A stretch of DNA of 64,000 bases from Azolla caroliniana (GCA_043228905.1 JBHGNT010000018.1:4588001-4652000), one strand, 5' to 3'; counted from the stretch's first letter, positions 50,641 to 62,873 are shown. The notes: generated by a model from the letters alone, not told the origin. Program-made: numbers and translations.

Positions 50641-53600
50641 CCAATCCTGCTACCTCCCACATCAACACCTTCAGTCGGGTGTTGTCAGAACTCTCCTCAC
50701 AAGGGATCAACTTCAAAGAAGAAGTGAAAGCCCTTGCCCTCCTATCGAGCTTGCCGACGAGTTGGGAGGTATTTTGCACGACATACGCCAATAGTCGACC
50801 GATCCTAAATCTGGATGAGACGATCGGCCAAGTCCTCACCGAGGACATTTGACGAAAATTGATGGGACTCACCATCGATGAATCGGCAGAAGCCCATCAC
50901 TCGATCGAGTCGTTAGACCGACAGAGTCGAACCAGAGAACAAGCCGACAGAACCGGTCGGAACACCAACTGATCAAAGACAAGGGGAGACCGACGACGGT
51001 TGCAGAAAAGTTGGCCACAATGTTTCCAACTGTTGGTCGATCAAGAGGAAAGAGAGTGGTCGGCAATCTGAAGGAAATCGAGGACGACCCGACTCAGACC
51101 ACTCTCTAGTCGGCAACCAAATCAATGTTGCTGACACCCAATAAGGAGAAATTCTCTCCTTAGACGATTCAATGATCGGAGAGGTCCTATACAATGCACA
51201 AGATGCACACACGTGGTAACGAGATTCAGGTGCCACATTCCACGTGACCCCTAATATTGAATGGTTTTCGAACTATTAAGCCGACGCCAGCGGCACAGTC
51301 CGACTAGGCAATGGGGAGGAGTGCAAAATCATGGACTGGAAAGGTTCCCATCCGATTGCCCAATGGCAACATGATCACCCTACACCAAGTCCGACACGTA
51401 CCCGATCTGAAAAGGAGTCTGGTCTCCATTGGTTGCGGGTACTGAACGACTCTGAGTGAGTCGGTATGGATGATCAGCCGGGGAAATCTCAGAATTGGGA
51501 GTGGACACAAGTACAATAACTTGTACCCATTAATGGTGATCACTCCATAAGGGGTCATGAACGTAGTCGAAAAGATTGACCCAAACTTATGGCATGGCCG
51601 ACGCGGTCATATGTCTCAAGTCGGACTCGATCCACTAATGGTGGTAAGTTATATCCCTAAACTCCAAGCAAAGACGAACTTTTGCAAGCATTGTTGATAT
51701 GGGAAATAAACCCGAAGTCTGCACTCTCTCCACTACAAGACGGTACGACAACCCCTAGAACTCTTGCACACATATATATGTGGGCCTATGCCAGAGCAAT
51801 CACTAAGAGGCTCTCGGTACTTCATCACATTTGTAGATGATTGTACATGGAACGTCTGAGCCTACTCGATCAAGTCCAAAGACGAAGTGCTCGAGGTCTT
51901 CACTCGGTGGACATCTGAAGTGGAGAATTGGTTAGGATACAAAACGAAGACACTCTGATCCGACAATGGAGAAGAATATACCTCTAGAGCCTTCAAACAG
52001 TACATGTCCGACAAAGGGATCCGACATCAAAAGATTGTTCCTTACACACCCATGCAGAATGGAGTGGTAGAACGTATCAACCAAACGATCCAAGAGAGGG
52101 TGACGACAATGCTCCAACAAGTTGGACTGAAGCTGGAGTTTGGGCCGAGGCATTGCAGATGGCAGTATACCTGATAAACATGTCATTGTCGAGAGCAATC
52201 AGGCTCAAAGTGCCACAAGCACTATGGTCAGGCAAATAACCGACTTATGATAGGCTCTGTATATTCGGATGCGAAGCCTACGCGTTTATCCCTAGGGAGA
52301 AAAGGACCAAGTTAGCACCCGATTCGATGAAGTGCATATTTCTCGATTATGGAACCGATGGGGACTTCGGCTACAGGCTATGGGACCCTGAGAACCGGAA
52401 ACTGATCCAGAGCAGTGACGTAGTCTTCAATGAAGACTCTATCTTCTCTCAGCGAAACCAGAAGAAAATAGTTGGTAAAAAGTATCCTTCGAAGCTGATA
52501 GAGATGTCGTAGAAGGACCGTCCCACCAAGCTGAATCGGAGATTCGACAAACAGTCGAACTAGACAAAGCCGACAACATACCTACCGACTCCGAATCGGT
52601 AGGAGGTCCACTCGTCGAACTCGAAGACAAAGCCATCAAAGATAAAGCTGATTCGACAAGAGCCAAACAAAGCAAAGTCAACAAGATGCGAGTTGGAAAC
52701 AGAACCGAGTCGACAAAGTCCATAGGGGAGGACAACGTGACATCACCGAAATCCCAACTTGGGGGCGGGTCATCTAACAAGACTCCTAACACAAATGGTT
52801 CAACAAATACCGATCGACCAATAGAGCCGATCAAAGAATCTGAACCACTTATTTCGGCAACCAGGAGATCTGGACGAGCTCGAAGGCCGACAAAGTTCTA
52901 TCAACTAGGCCTCGACTATGTCAATTATATCGATGCAGGCGAACCAAGCACGTATGAAGGAGTTATGGCCGCACTGGACGCCGAAACCTGGCTACAAACC
53001 ATGAAATCCGAAATGGACGTGATTCACAAGAATCGGACATGGGAGTTGGTCGAACTACCAACTAGAAGAAAGTTGCTACCTTGCAAATGGGTTTTCCAAT
53101 ACAAATATGTATCTGACTCAGGGAAACCCAAGTACAAAGCTCGACTTGTTGCGAATGGGTTCAAACAAGAACATGGGGTCAATTACAACGAGATATTCTC
53201 ACTAGTAGTCAAGATGACCACCCTTCGACTCTTACTAGGAGTTGTGGCGACATAAGATCTAGAGCTCGACCAAATGGAAGTAAAGACGACATTCCTACAC
53301 GGAGATCTGGAAGAAGACATTTACATGTCTCAATCGGCAGGCATTACAACGGCGGGGGAGGAAAGTCACCTCGTATGTCAACTAAAGAAAAGTCTATATG
53401 GCTTGAGACAACCGTCCAGGATGTGGTACCAAAAGTTTGACTCCTACATCAGGCAACTTGGATACCGCCGATCAGACTTTGACCCATGTATGTACATTCG
53501 ACAATTGGCTGACGAGTCTATAGGATTTATCTGATCCTATATGTCGACGACATGTTGATCGTAGGACGCAATCAAGCAGATATCAGAAAGCTGAAACAGA

Positions 53601-54536
53601 GCCTTCATGACAAGTTTGTGATGAAGGAATTCGTACAAGCCCGTCACATATTGGGCATGAGGATTGAGCGAAATCGGATGACCAAGACTCTCTAACTCTC
53701 CCAATCTAACTATATATGAAAGGTGCTTAAGCGCTTCAACATGGAGAATGGGAAGCCATCACCAACACTGCTTCTGACGTCGATCCGACTATCAGACAAA
53801 GACTCTCCTTCAATGGACAAGGAGAGTGAGCTTAATGGAAAGATACCCTACGCATTAGCCGTAGGAAGTATCATGTACGCAATGGTGGCGACCCGATCCG
53901 ACCTAACGAGGACCTAGCCTATGTCGTAGGGGTGGTCAGCCGGTACATGTCCAATCCAGGACGGAAGCAATGGGAGGCCATCAAGCACATCTTCAGGTAC
54001 CTAAGAGGGATCGAAGATACACAGTTGAATTTCGGTTTGAAAACCTCAACCGAAGTTGAAGACTACACTGACTCTGACTATGCTAGAAATACGGACAATC
54101 GGAAGTCAACATCATGCTATATTTTCACCTATGGCGGTAGTGCAATATCATGGAGGTCGAAGCTTCAAGAGTGCACGGCCATGTTGACCACAGAGGCCAA
54201 GTACATAGCAGCATCAGAGGCTGTGAGGAAGCAATATGGCTGCACCGACTGTCTGCCGACTTCTCATCTACAAGCCGAATCGACCGATCAATGCCGACCA
54301 TCTATTATGACTCACAGAGCGCAATTCACCTCATTAACAATCTCGTCTATCACGCAAAGACGAAGCACATTGAGGTACGGTATCATCACGTCCAGGAGCT
54401 CATAACTGAGAAGAAACTCGAAGTCTGGAAGATTGACACCGAGGTGAACATCGTCGATTGCTTGACGAAGCCACTCCCAGGTCAACGCTTCGGAGCACTA
54501 AAGACAAAGATGGGACTACGACAAGAGACCGATTAG
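50641..54536 (+). pseudogene. gag-pol: Copia gag-pol remnant, plus strand
   Basis: Order: gag (SHINTFSRVLSELSSQGINF, 50660), protease (DSGATFHVTPNIEWF, 51225), integrase traces (GVVERINQT-like, 52065), RT (LLPCKWVFQYKYVSDSGKPK, VANGFKQEHGVNYNEIFSLV, YVDDMLIVG near 53540) and RNase H (DYTDSDYARNTDNRKSTSCY, YDSQSAIHLINNLVYHAKTK, VDCLTKPLPGQRFG), ending at TAG/TGA 54536. Many stops and shifts, worst in gag and integrase. Neither a primer site nor LTRs in this orientation were found, so it is truncated at both ends. Confidence 0.85.
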
Positions 54537-54607
54537 AAGAAAGCCGAACGAGGAGCAGAAGGTAAGAGTCAACTGAATCAATCATGATAATGAACCATGG
54601 TAGCCTC

Positions 54608-55043
54608 TGTCACGGACACACCAAGCGTGGACTAAGAAGAAACACGAACGATGGGGCTAAGAGCATGGAACTTAAGAAGATGGGAATGATAGAAGAGCAT
54701 GAAGACAGAGATAAAGATCAAGGAGACAAATGGGGCGAAACGAGAATACTATATTGATATGTCAATGACTAGTGTTGAATCCCTTGAAAGGAACCAAGAA
54801 GGTTACAAGTATTTATATTGTGAGTTGAAGTACATGCATTAGAATATTCTTGAGAATATTCTAAAACCCTCTAGAACCTTCTAGTTCTAGAACTTTCTAA
54901 AAACTCCTAGAACGTGAATAGGTAATCTATGAATACATACCACGATTATGTACTTAGACGTGTTGGTTACAATATAACACTTGACTATAATACGAGAGGT
55001 CAAGAGTTCAAATCTTGACATAACTATTGTCATGCTTGTGACA
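54608..55043 (-). repeat. LTR A of a non-coding element, with heat-shock-like elements
   Basis: 436 bp, TGTCAC...GTGACA. On the minus strand it is preceded by AAAGGGGAGGAAA (polypurine tract), so it is a 3' LTR. A TATA box (TATAAAT, 54817-54811 on the minus strand) is preceded by a cluster of GAA/TTC units at 54841-54915, such as GAATATTC, GAATATTC and GAACCTTC. Near its start lies a tRNA-like T arm in the opposite sense. Confidence 0.75.
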
Positions 55044-56076
55044 TTTCCTCCCCTTTACGGCCGCCTTTTCAAAAGCATGGTGTAGGGGTGAACGGGAAGT
55101 GGTGGGTGTGAGAAACCATGTGTTGTCCTCACTGGAAACACCAACACCAACGGGCATGAGAGACCATGTTGGTCCTCGCCGAGAGTTGGAACACGAACAC
55201 CAATGGGCGTGAGCGACCATGTGTGGTCCTCACCGGGAATTGGAACATGAACAACAACGAGCATGAACGACCATGTGTGGCCCTCATTAGGAACTGGAAC
55301 GTACGCGACCATGTGCGGTCCTCATCGAAAACACGAACGGGCATGAGTGACCATGCGGCCCTCACCGAGAACTGAACACGAACGGGCGTGAGCGACCATG
55401 CAGCCCTCACCGAGAACTGAACACGAACGGGCGTGAGTGACCATGCGGCCCTCACCGAGAACTGGAACACGAACGGAATTGAGCGACCATGTTGCCCTTA
55501 CCGAGAACTAAACATGAATGGACATGAGCGACCATACAACCCTCGCCGAGAACTGGAACAACAACGGGCGAAGGAGTGCAAGTGAAGCGGTCGACGTGAC
55601 TTCTTCTATTATGAGAGGGTAAATAGTCGGGGTTTACCCAAGACACGACACAAATGGCAACGCTAGTGAGAAACCCACGCGATCCCCACCAGGAAAGTGA
55701 GTGGTTGTGATCCCCACCGAAACTAGAAGGTGAGCGATCGAAATCGGTCCTCACCAACAGAAAGTGGCGCAAGACTTGAACTATAATGAAAACGCAGTGC
55801 AAGCGAGCAATGATCTGATCCTCACCAGGAAAGTGAGCGGTTGTGACCCCCACCGGAACTGGGAAGGTGAGCGATCGAAAGCACTCCTCACAAAAACCAT
55901 GATGCAAAATGATACCAAAAATGATGACAAGTAGTGTTGTTGATGATGATAGTTGGGCGAAGAGGTGCTAAAACTGATGACGGTAACTCTGGAAGCAAGG
56001 ACGGTGATTATGGTAACTCTAGAAGCAAGGGAGATGACGAAGATGGGTAATGCTTCCAATTGGAAGGGATTCAAAC
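55044..56076 (-). mobile_element. Non-coding internal region with minisatellite
   Basis: Between LTR A and LTR B. 55140-55600 is a minisatellite with units of about 40-55 bp built around GAGCGACCATGTGTGGTC and GAACTGGAACACGAAC. 55640-55900 has a second repeat type (CCCCACCAGGAAAGTGAG). Repeat-derived ORFs exist on the minus strand but no gag or pol motif, so this is a large-derivative (LARD-like) element or part of one. Confidence 0.65.
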
Positions 56077-56542
56077 TGTCTCGGACACACCAAGTGTGAA
56101 CTAGGACGAAGCACGGACGGTGGGGCTACGAGCGTGGAACTCAAGACGTTGGGAATGACACAAGAGAATGAAGACAATGATTTAAAAGATCAAGGAGATA
56201 AGATGGGGCAAAACGAGAATACTAGATTGATGTGTCAATGATTGACGTTGAATCCCCTCAAAGGGACCAAGGATGTTACGAGTATTTATACAATTTCCGA
56301 GATTGAATATCTCTAGAATATACTCGAGAAATATCTAGAGAATATACTCGTTTAGAATATACCACAAAATAATTCTAGAATATACTAATGACTAGAATAT
56401 TCTCGAATGTACTATACACTAGACTCTACAATATATACAAGTTCACAATCGAATGTGAACAACTCACAAGAGTTTTCATATGGTTAACACAACACAATGT
56501 ACTGTGTGTTAAAAGTCAGAGGTTCGAGTCTAGAATGTGACA
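56077..56542 (-). repeat. LTR B of the same family, with a perfect heat-shock element
   Basis: 466 bp, related to LTR A over most of its length. On the minus strand GAGGGGGGATAA precedes it. TATA box (TATAAAT, 56290-56284, minus). Upstream of it, 56312-56410 has many GAA/TTC units including a perfect three-unit element at 56395-56407 (GAA, two bases, TTC, two bases, GAA). Confidence 0.75.
56395..56407. promoter_or_regulatory. Heat-shock element (GAAnnTTCnnGAA)
   Basis: GAATATTCTCGAA matches the heat-shock factor consensus of three inverted 5-bp units. It lies about 105-120 bp upstream of the TATA box in minus orientation, as in heat-activated promoters. Neighbouring AGAATATA and CTCGAGAA motifs give further half sites. 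Confidence 0.65.
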
Positions 56543-56840
56543 TTATCCCCCCTCTTACGCCACCTTCTCAAATTGGTCATTGATTTAAGGGGATACTATT
56601 GATGAAAATCTTAGAGCACCTCCAAAGTATTTTGTAAATCCTAGACAAGGAGTAACCCTTCCAGAAGACGAGGTATTGAACATCAATGGGCATGAGCGAC
56701 CATGTGCAGTCCTCACGTGGAGCACAAACACCAACAGGCATGGGCAACCATGTGCGGTCCTCTTCGGGAACTGGAACACGAATACCAACGGGCATGAATG
56801 ACCATGTGTGGTCCTCATGGGGAACAAAAACACCAACGGT
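56543..56840 (-). repeat. Polypurine tract and minisatellite next to LTR B
   Basis: After the polypurine tract, 56680-56840 repeats the same units as 55140-55600 (GAGCGACCATGTGCGGTC, GAACTGGAACACGAA). The array resumes at 63603, after a solo LTR and the Copia element are subtracted. Confidence 0.7.
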
Positions 56841-57267
56841 GTCGTGAAGATTTCCGGCTATAGTGTGAAACCGGGATGGAATGGGCAAGTTGGTGGTGTG
56901 CAAGTGCACATGTATAGTAGGAAAATGGTGTATAGAATAAGGGGGGGTATTTATCCCACATTGTAATGTCCCTCCCTCCTTGGGCTATAAAAGGAAGGGA
57001 GGGGTCACTTGTGAAGGGGTTGCCTATTTTGAGTGAGAGAGGTATACCACTTAGGTCGAGGGGTTCTATTCGGTTTTAGGGTTTCTTCTTGGGTTTCTTT
57101 TAGGGTTTCTATGCTTATTTCCTTACTTATCGGGTTAGGGTTTTCTTGTAGTCGTTTTGGGTGCAGCCTATGCGGCCTTGGTTGTAATCTTTTGTGAACT
57201 CTTAATATAGCATGTTGATGTTTCTTGTCTTGTGGGTGTATCTTGCCTCCATCTATTCTATTCTATG

Positions 57268-57657
57268 TGTAAGGAATCGAGAGATGGATTCTTGTGAAGC
57301 GGAATAGGTGTGAACTGTGTGTGTGTGTGTGTGTGTGTGATAGAGAGAGAGAGACACACACACACACAGAGTATATGCAAGGTTAAGTATATTAACAAAG
57401 GAGAAAGACACAACACAATACAAGGTGGAAGGAGGGTGCTTTATATAGTCACCCTCTCTCTTCATTAACTACAAGACTCATGGAGCATGGGGAATGTGAA
57501 AGCTCATAAGTTATGTGTCATAGAATATGATTCTATGACTCATACTAAATGCTAGAATACAAAGTGGTGACATAATGGTGACTCTTGACCGTTGGAGTGT
57601 CTATTCACTCTCAAGGTGAGTTCACACACTAGACCAAGTTGAGCTTGATTCTCAACA
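57268..57657 (-). repeat. Copia 3' LTR
   Basis: 390 bp. Contains (GT)n-(GA)n-(CA)n microsatellite (57318-57370) and TATATAAAG (57447-57439, minus). Shorter than the other LTR because the microsatellite is shorter. Confidence 0.95.
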
Positions 57658-57904
57658 CGCCCCCTCAAGCTCAAGTCGGGTCGGTTTTAGACGGTATCCA
57701 AAATCCACTTCGACTCGCGTTCCGGAGTCCGCGTCGACTCGCGTTTATGCGGAGTTGCGGAATCTGTGCTCCAACTTGTGTTGTGCGTAGTTGCGAAGTC
57801 TGTGCTTCAGCTTGTGTCTTTCTTCGCGGCTTTGCATGGTAGCTCGGTGTTGGGAGACAGGTCCCTCCGGATGGGAAGGGATAAGAACAGTGCTGATGAA
57901 CAAA

Positions 57905-58100
57905 CTCGGCCGAGGCCGAAACCGGATGAGGAGTACTCGGCTACGGAGAGCCAGATGATATAGACCCGGTGTGAACCGGATGAGGAGTACCCGGCTACGG
58001 AGAGCCGGATGGTGCAGGCCCGGTGAGAACCGGATAAGGAGTACCCGGCTACGGAGAGCCGGATGGTGCAGACCCGATGAGAACCGGAGGAAGAGACATA
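57905..58100. repeat. 57-bp minisatellite in the Copia 3' region
   Basis: About three units of 57 bp (GAACCGGATGAGGAGTACCC ... GAGAGCCGGATGGTGCAG). On the minus strand it gives a 19-residue repeat. Located between the end of pol and the polypurine tract. A (GA)n run follows at 58241-58266. Confidence 0.8.
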
Positions 58101-58593
58101 TTCGTAAATATGTTTCTGAGAGCCCATCGAGGCTATATTTGTAAATAGCCAAAAAGTCATATTAGTATAAATATGACTTAGGGCAAACTTTTTTAGTGGT
58201 TGTCATTTTCTGTTTTGCACGAGATTAGTGTGCGTAACTGTACAGAGAGAGAGAGAGAGAGAGAAAGAGGTCGTTGCCTCTGTTGTAACCGCCGCCTGTG
58301 GCGAAGATTTGGGAGCACGAGGTCGGTGCCTCAGTGAACTCACTGTTGTATATTCCTACATAGTGATAGTTTGCAGTCTGTGGGCAGCCATGGTTTTTTC
58401 CCCTAGTTTGGGGTTTTCCACGTAAACCTCCTGTGTATTCTTTTCTTCTTCTTGTCGTGTTTTTTATTTCCCGTTTTCTATGTATCATTCTAAGCTCGGT
58501 TGTGGCCGAGCGTTGTGCATAAGGAGCGTTGAGTTCCCGTCACTCGACTCTTCGCGGCTTTGCGTAGTGTGTGTGGTTTGCGGAATCCACGCG

Positions 58594-59123
58594 TTATTGC
58601 GTAATGTCTTCAGTGCTCCCCCTCAAGCTTGGTAGGTCAGGGATCGTCAATCCAAGATCAATCATGAATTGCCATAGCTTGTCGACTCCTAAGGCTTTAG
58701 TGAAGATGTCGGCCGTTTGAAGATTGGTGCTAATGTGTTGTAGGTCGACATCGCCAGCTAGAACACGCTCTCGGATGACGTGATAGTGCACTTCGATGTG
58801 CTTTGTCCATGCGTGGAACACCGGGTTCCGAGCCAGATAGATAATGCTCATGTTGTCGCAGTAAAGGGAAGTCGGATCCTTGATGGGTACGCCCAAATCC
58901 TTGAGTATCCTTTTGAGCCATACGGCTTCACATGCAGCCACTGCCGCGCCCCTGTATTCCGCCTTTGTGCTCGAAAGAGCGACGATTGGTTGCTTTTTGC
59001 TGCTCTAGGATATTGCTCCACTGCTGAGGGAGAAAACAAATCCTAAGGTTGATCTTCTATCAACTTTGTAGCCGGCCCAATCAGCGTCTGTCTACCCTCG
59101 AGGCGTATTGGCATCGCGGTCTT
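58594..59123 (-). pseudogene. Copia RNase H
   Basis: TDADWAGYKVDRRSTLGFVF (after a shift near 59095), a stop near 59010, then SSTKAEYRGAAVAACEAVWL, LYCDNMSIIYLARNPVFHAW and ADIFTKALGVDKLWQF. The Asp and Glu of the RNase H site are present. Ends at TGA 58594. Confidence 0.85.
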
Positions 59124-60626
59124 CTAGAGGATGTCGCAATCCATTGTGCCGCTCACATATCGTAGAACTCGCTTAGCACAATCCAATTGAGTATCACGCG
59201 GTGTTTGCATGAATTGACTAAGGAGACTGACCGGATAACTGAGATCGGGTCGAGTGATCGTGAGGTAGATGAGACTCCCGATGAGTTGCCGATATTGAGT
59301 CGGCTCACACGCTTTGGTGCCGGAGTTCACATCCAGTTTGAGATTGCGATCGAGCGGGGTTGCGACGGATTTGCACTCAGCCATACCAAACTTGTATAAC
59401 AAGTTGAGGATGTAGTGCCGTTGAGACATCATGATTCCGGCCGGAGCCCGAATTACCTCGATGCCGAGGAAGTAGTGGAGCTCCTTCATGTCCGTCATCT
59501 CGAACTTGTCGGAAAAGAGGGATTTGACCTTATTGATTTCGACGAGATGCTCACCTCCAATGACTAGGTCATCCACATATAAGATGATGACGATCGGACT
59601 TGCGGAATCGCTTCATATGTAGAGGGAGTTGTCCGATTTTGACATACGGAAGCCGATTTGATGAAGATATTGTGTTATCTTCGAATGCCAAGCACACGGT
59701 GCTTGCTTGAGGCCGTAGAGGGGCTTCTTGAGTCAGCATACAGCTTTCGGAAGGGTGCTTGAGTTGAAGCCGAGTGGTTGTATCATGTACACCTCTTCTA
59801 ATTCGCCTTGTAGAAAGGCGTTCTTGACGTCCATTTGATGGAGGTGCCACCCTTTCGCCGCAGCAAGCGCAATTACGGTCCACATCGTCGTCATCTTTGC
59901 CACCGGGGCAAAGGTCTCTTCGTAGTCGACGCCATGCGTCTGAGCGTATCCTTTCGCTACGAGTCGAGCTTTGTAGCGGTTTACGGAGCCATCGGCGTTA
60001 TACTTCACCTTGTAGATCCATCTACATCCGATCGCCTTTTTGTGTGGTGAGGTGGGAACGAGATCCCACGTCTCGTTCTTCCGTAGTGCCTGCATCTCCT
60101 CGTTCATTGCTTCGATCCATCGTGGGTCCTTCGCGGCTTCCGAAAAGGTTTCCGGCTCCCGTACTGTCGCGACCTTCAGCATAAAGGCGTAATGGTACGC
60201 CATATAATCGTTGTAGCCGAATCGGCTTACAGGGTTCTTTTCACGGGTGGATCGGCGGAGCTTTTCATTTGCAGAGATGAGGGCTTTCTTAGCTCCGATT
60301 GGTACCTCAAAACCGCCGAACTCACTGTCGAGTGAGTGAGTCTACTCATCGTCGTTGAAGCGATTGTCTTCATATTCCGACATTTTTGCCTTGCCTTTGT
60401 CCATCTTCGAGTTAGGCCGTGATGTGCTTTGATCGCTCAAAGGCTCTTGTGGTCCGCTCAATCGGGTCATGATCGGACTTCCTTCGAATATGTGCGTAAG
60501 GCAATCTTCATCCTCGATCTCTTGTTCGGCGAATTCCGGGTCGACCGGAGTCGGAGTCGGAGTTGTCTCTGGTGCATACTAGGATGCGGACTTGTCAAAA
60601 ACGACGTCTCGACTTACTCGAGATTT
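59124..60626 (-). pseudogene. Copia reverse transcriptase
   Basis: RT: EAMNEEMQALRKNETWDLVP, GCRWIYKVKYNADGSVNRYK, ARLVAKGYAQTHGVDYEETF, QMDVKNAFLQGEL, YVDDLVIGGEHL, ELHYFLGIEVIRAPAG and LIGSLIYLTITRPDLSYPVS. Stops at 59733 and 59124 and in the linker near 60590. Acidic linker between integrase and RT as usual for Copia. Confidence 0.9.
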
Positions 60627-62138
60627 TCAAGTTGAAGGGTTGTAGCACTTGTACCCCTTTTGCTCCAATGAGTATCCTACGAGGATACATTTCTCCGACT
60701 TTGGGTCAAACTTTTGACACTTCTCGTCGGGGATGTGCATGTACGTTATTGCGCCGAATATGCGGGTGTGCGATAAGTCCGGCTTCTTTCCGAAGTATTT
60801 TTCGTGCGGAGTGACCTCATGCACACCAGATGTTGTGCACCGGTTCATTAGGTAGACGGCCGTATTTGCAGCTTCGGCCCAATATGACTTGGGCATATGC
60901 TTCTCGTTCATCATAGCCCGTGCTACTTCGAGGATGTGTCGATTTTTACGCTCGGCTACCCCGTTTTGTTGCGGAGTGTGTCGGCAAGTGAATTCTCGCC
61001 GAATTCCTTCCTTTTGGAGATACCCCGTGAAATCGTCCGAGAAGTACTACTTGCCGCCATCCGATCGAAGGCAACGTACATGTCGGCCCATGGCTTTCTC
61101 GACTTCATTCTTGAATGTTTGGAAGTGTCCGAACACTTCGCTCTTTTGCCGCATCGGGTAGATCCAAGTGTGCCTAGAGAAGTCGTCGATGAAGAGCACG
61201 TAATATCGGCATCCGCCGAATGTAGCCGTTTGCGCCGGTCCCCATACGTCGAAATGAACTACGTCGAGTAGACCTTTGCTCACGTTCCGCTCTTTCGGGA
61301 ATGGGTGTTGGTGTTGCTTGCCGAATTGGCACGCTTCACATACACCTTCAATCTCCTTTTCTTTGAATGCCGGGAGTCCGATGACGACTCCTTTCGATTT
61401 CATTGCTTTGAGTTTGTTGAGATTGATGTGGCCGATTTGCTTGTGCCACAACTCTATGTCGGAGTCGGCTTTCATGCTCTTTGTGAACATGGCTGATTTC
61501 ATCTCGTGTGGGTCGAGAATGAACATTCGGCCCTCTCTTCGTCCGCGTGCGATGAGTTGGCCCTCTTTTTCGATGAAGCAACTGCCTTGATTAAATCGAA
61601 CTTGCATCACTTGCTCTACAATTTGGCCGACGGAGACCAAATTCTTCGTAATGGTTGGTACATGCAAGACATTTTTAATGTAATTTTTCTTACCTTCTTT
61701 TCCAAATGGAACATTGCCGATGTGCCGAATCGGGTGCATAGTGTCATCTCCGGTTTCGACATTACCGGGTCGCTCCGGCTCTCGAAGTTCGAGAAACCAT
61801 TCTTTATGAGATGTCATATGGTTTGAGGCTCCAGAGTCAACAAACCATACGTCCTCCGGATTGGGGGCACTAGTTGAGGTAGAGGCCGACATAGAGTTTG
61901 TTCTATGTTTCATCATGAACATTCCGCCACGATTGGAGTTGTATGCGTACATTCCGCTATACTCTTCGTAGTCGGAATTGTGCGTGTAATTCGTGAGTTG
62001 TCGGCTTGTGGAAACCGATTCACGCATCTTCTTTCGGCACTCTTCTTCGTGGTGGCCGAGCTTTCCGCAATATCCGCATTCGATTGCGTTTTGATGGCTC
62101 AGGCCGGAGTGGAAGCTCCCCCTTCTTGCGAAGGTTCC
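60627..62138 (-). pseudogene. Copia zinc knuckle, protease and integrase
   Basis: Knuckle CGYCGKLGHHEEEC (about 62075-62035), protease VWFVDSGASNHMTSHKEWF (61860), pre-integrase HKQIGHINLNKLKAM and CEACQFGKQHQHPF, integrase VHFDVWGPAQTATFGG, LRSDGGK (TAG at 61049-61047 directly after) and PQQNGVAERKNRHILEVARA. Then YWAEAANTAVYLMNRCTTSG. One frame throughout; last stop 60627-60629. Confidence 0.9.
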
Positions 62139-62873
62139 TCATTGGCTTCCATTTTGCGGCCGAAATTGGGAGTTGTTATCGTAGGTCGGACCTCGTCCGC
62201 CTTGTCCTTGGCCGAATCGGCCTCTCGACCGTCCGCGTCCTCTTCCTCCGTTCGAGTGCGTGTAGAGCATGTGGCCTTCCAACTCATTGCTCCTTGTACG
62301 CACGTGGTTTTCTTCGACCAATAGCATTGATTGGAGCTCGAAGAAGGAGGGAGATTTCTCTCGTGCTAGAACGGTTGTTCGCATCGCGCCGAACCATGGT
62401 GCGAGGCCGTTGAGGCATATTTGAACCATCTCATCATCATCATCGATATTTACGCTTATTGAGCCAAGCGAATCGCAAAGCTCCTTGATCTTCGAGGTGT
62501 ATGTCGTGATGGACATGTCCCTTTGTTGAATGTTGTTCAACTCTTGGCGGAGTTGAAGCTTCCTCGTGGTCGTGTTTGCCGCGAAAATCTTTCGTAGATT
62601 TTCCCATGCCTCCTTTGACGTCTTGGCTTCGCGAATGTAGCCGAGCATGTGATCGTGAACACATGTCGCCAAGCAATACTTCACACGGCTTGCGGCTTGC
62701 TCCCATGTCGCGTATCCGGGAGCCGCTTCGGCGGGTCGGTCTTCATGCGCTCCTTTGATGTAGCTCCAATAGCCTTGTCCGACAAGGTATTGGTGCATCT
62801 TGTACTCCCAAGATGCGACGTTGTTTCGATCCAACTTCTTGGTAGGGAGAGCGCTCCCCATTTGAGTATTCAT
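62139..62873 (-). pseudogene. gag: Copia gag (UBN2-type)
   Basis: ATG at 62873. 244 codons: LDRNNVASWEYKMHQYLVGQ, AWENLRKIFAANTTTRKLQL, DDDDEMVQICLNGLAPWFGA, then a Gly/Arg-rich tail. TGA at 62141-62139 replaces what is most simply Arg (CGA), since the same frame continues into the knuckle. Gag forms the particle around element RNA. Confidence 0.9.

Noticed and set aside
55055-55907. Minus-strand ORFs with repeated FQFPVRTTHGRSRPL
   Set aside because: Minisatellite translations with no domain and changing frames.
55044-56076. A and B LTRs as the two ends of one simple insertion
   Set aside because: No target duplication is present around the pair, and LTR B has its own polypurine tract on the outer side.
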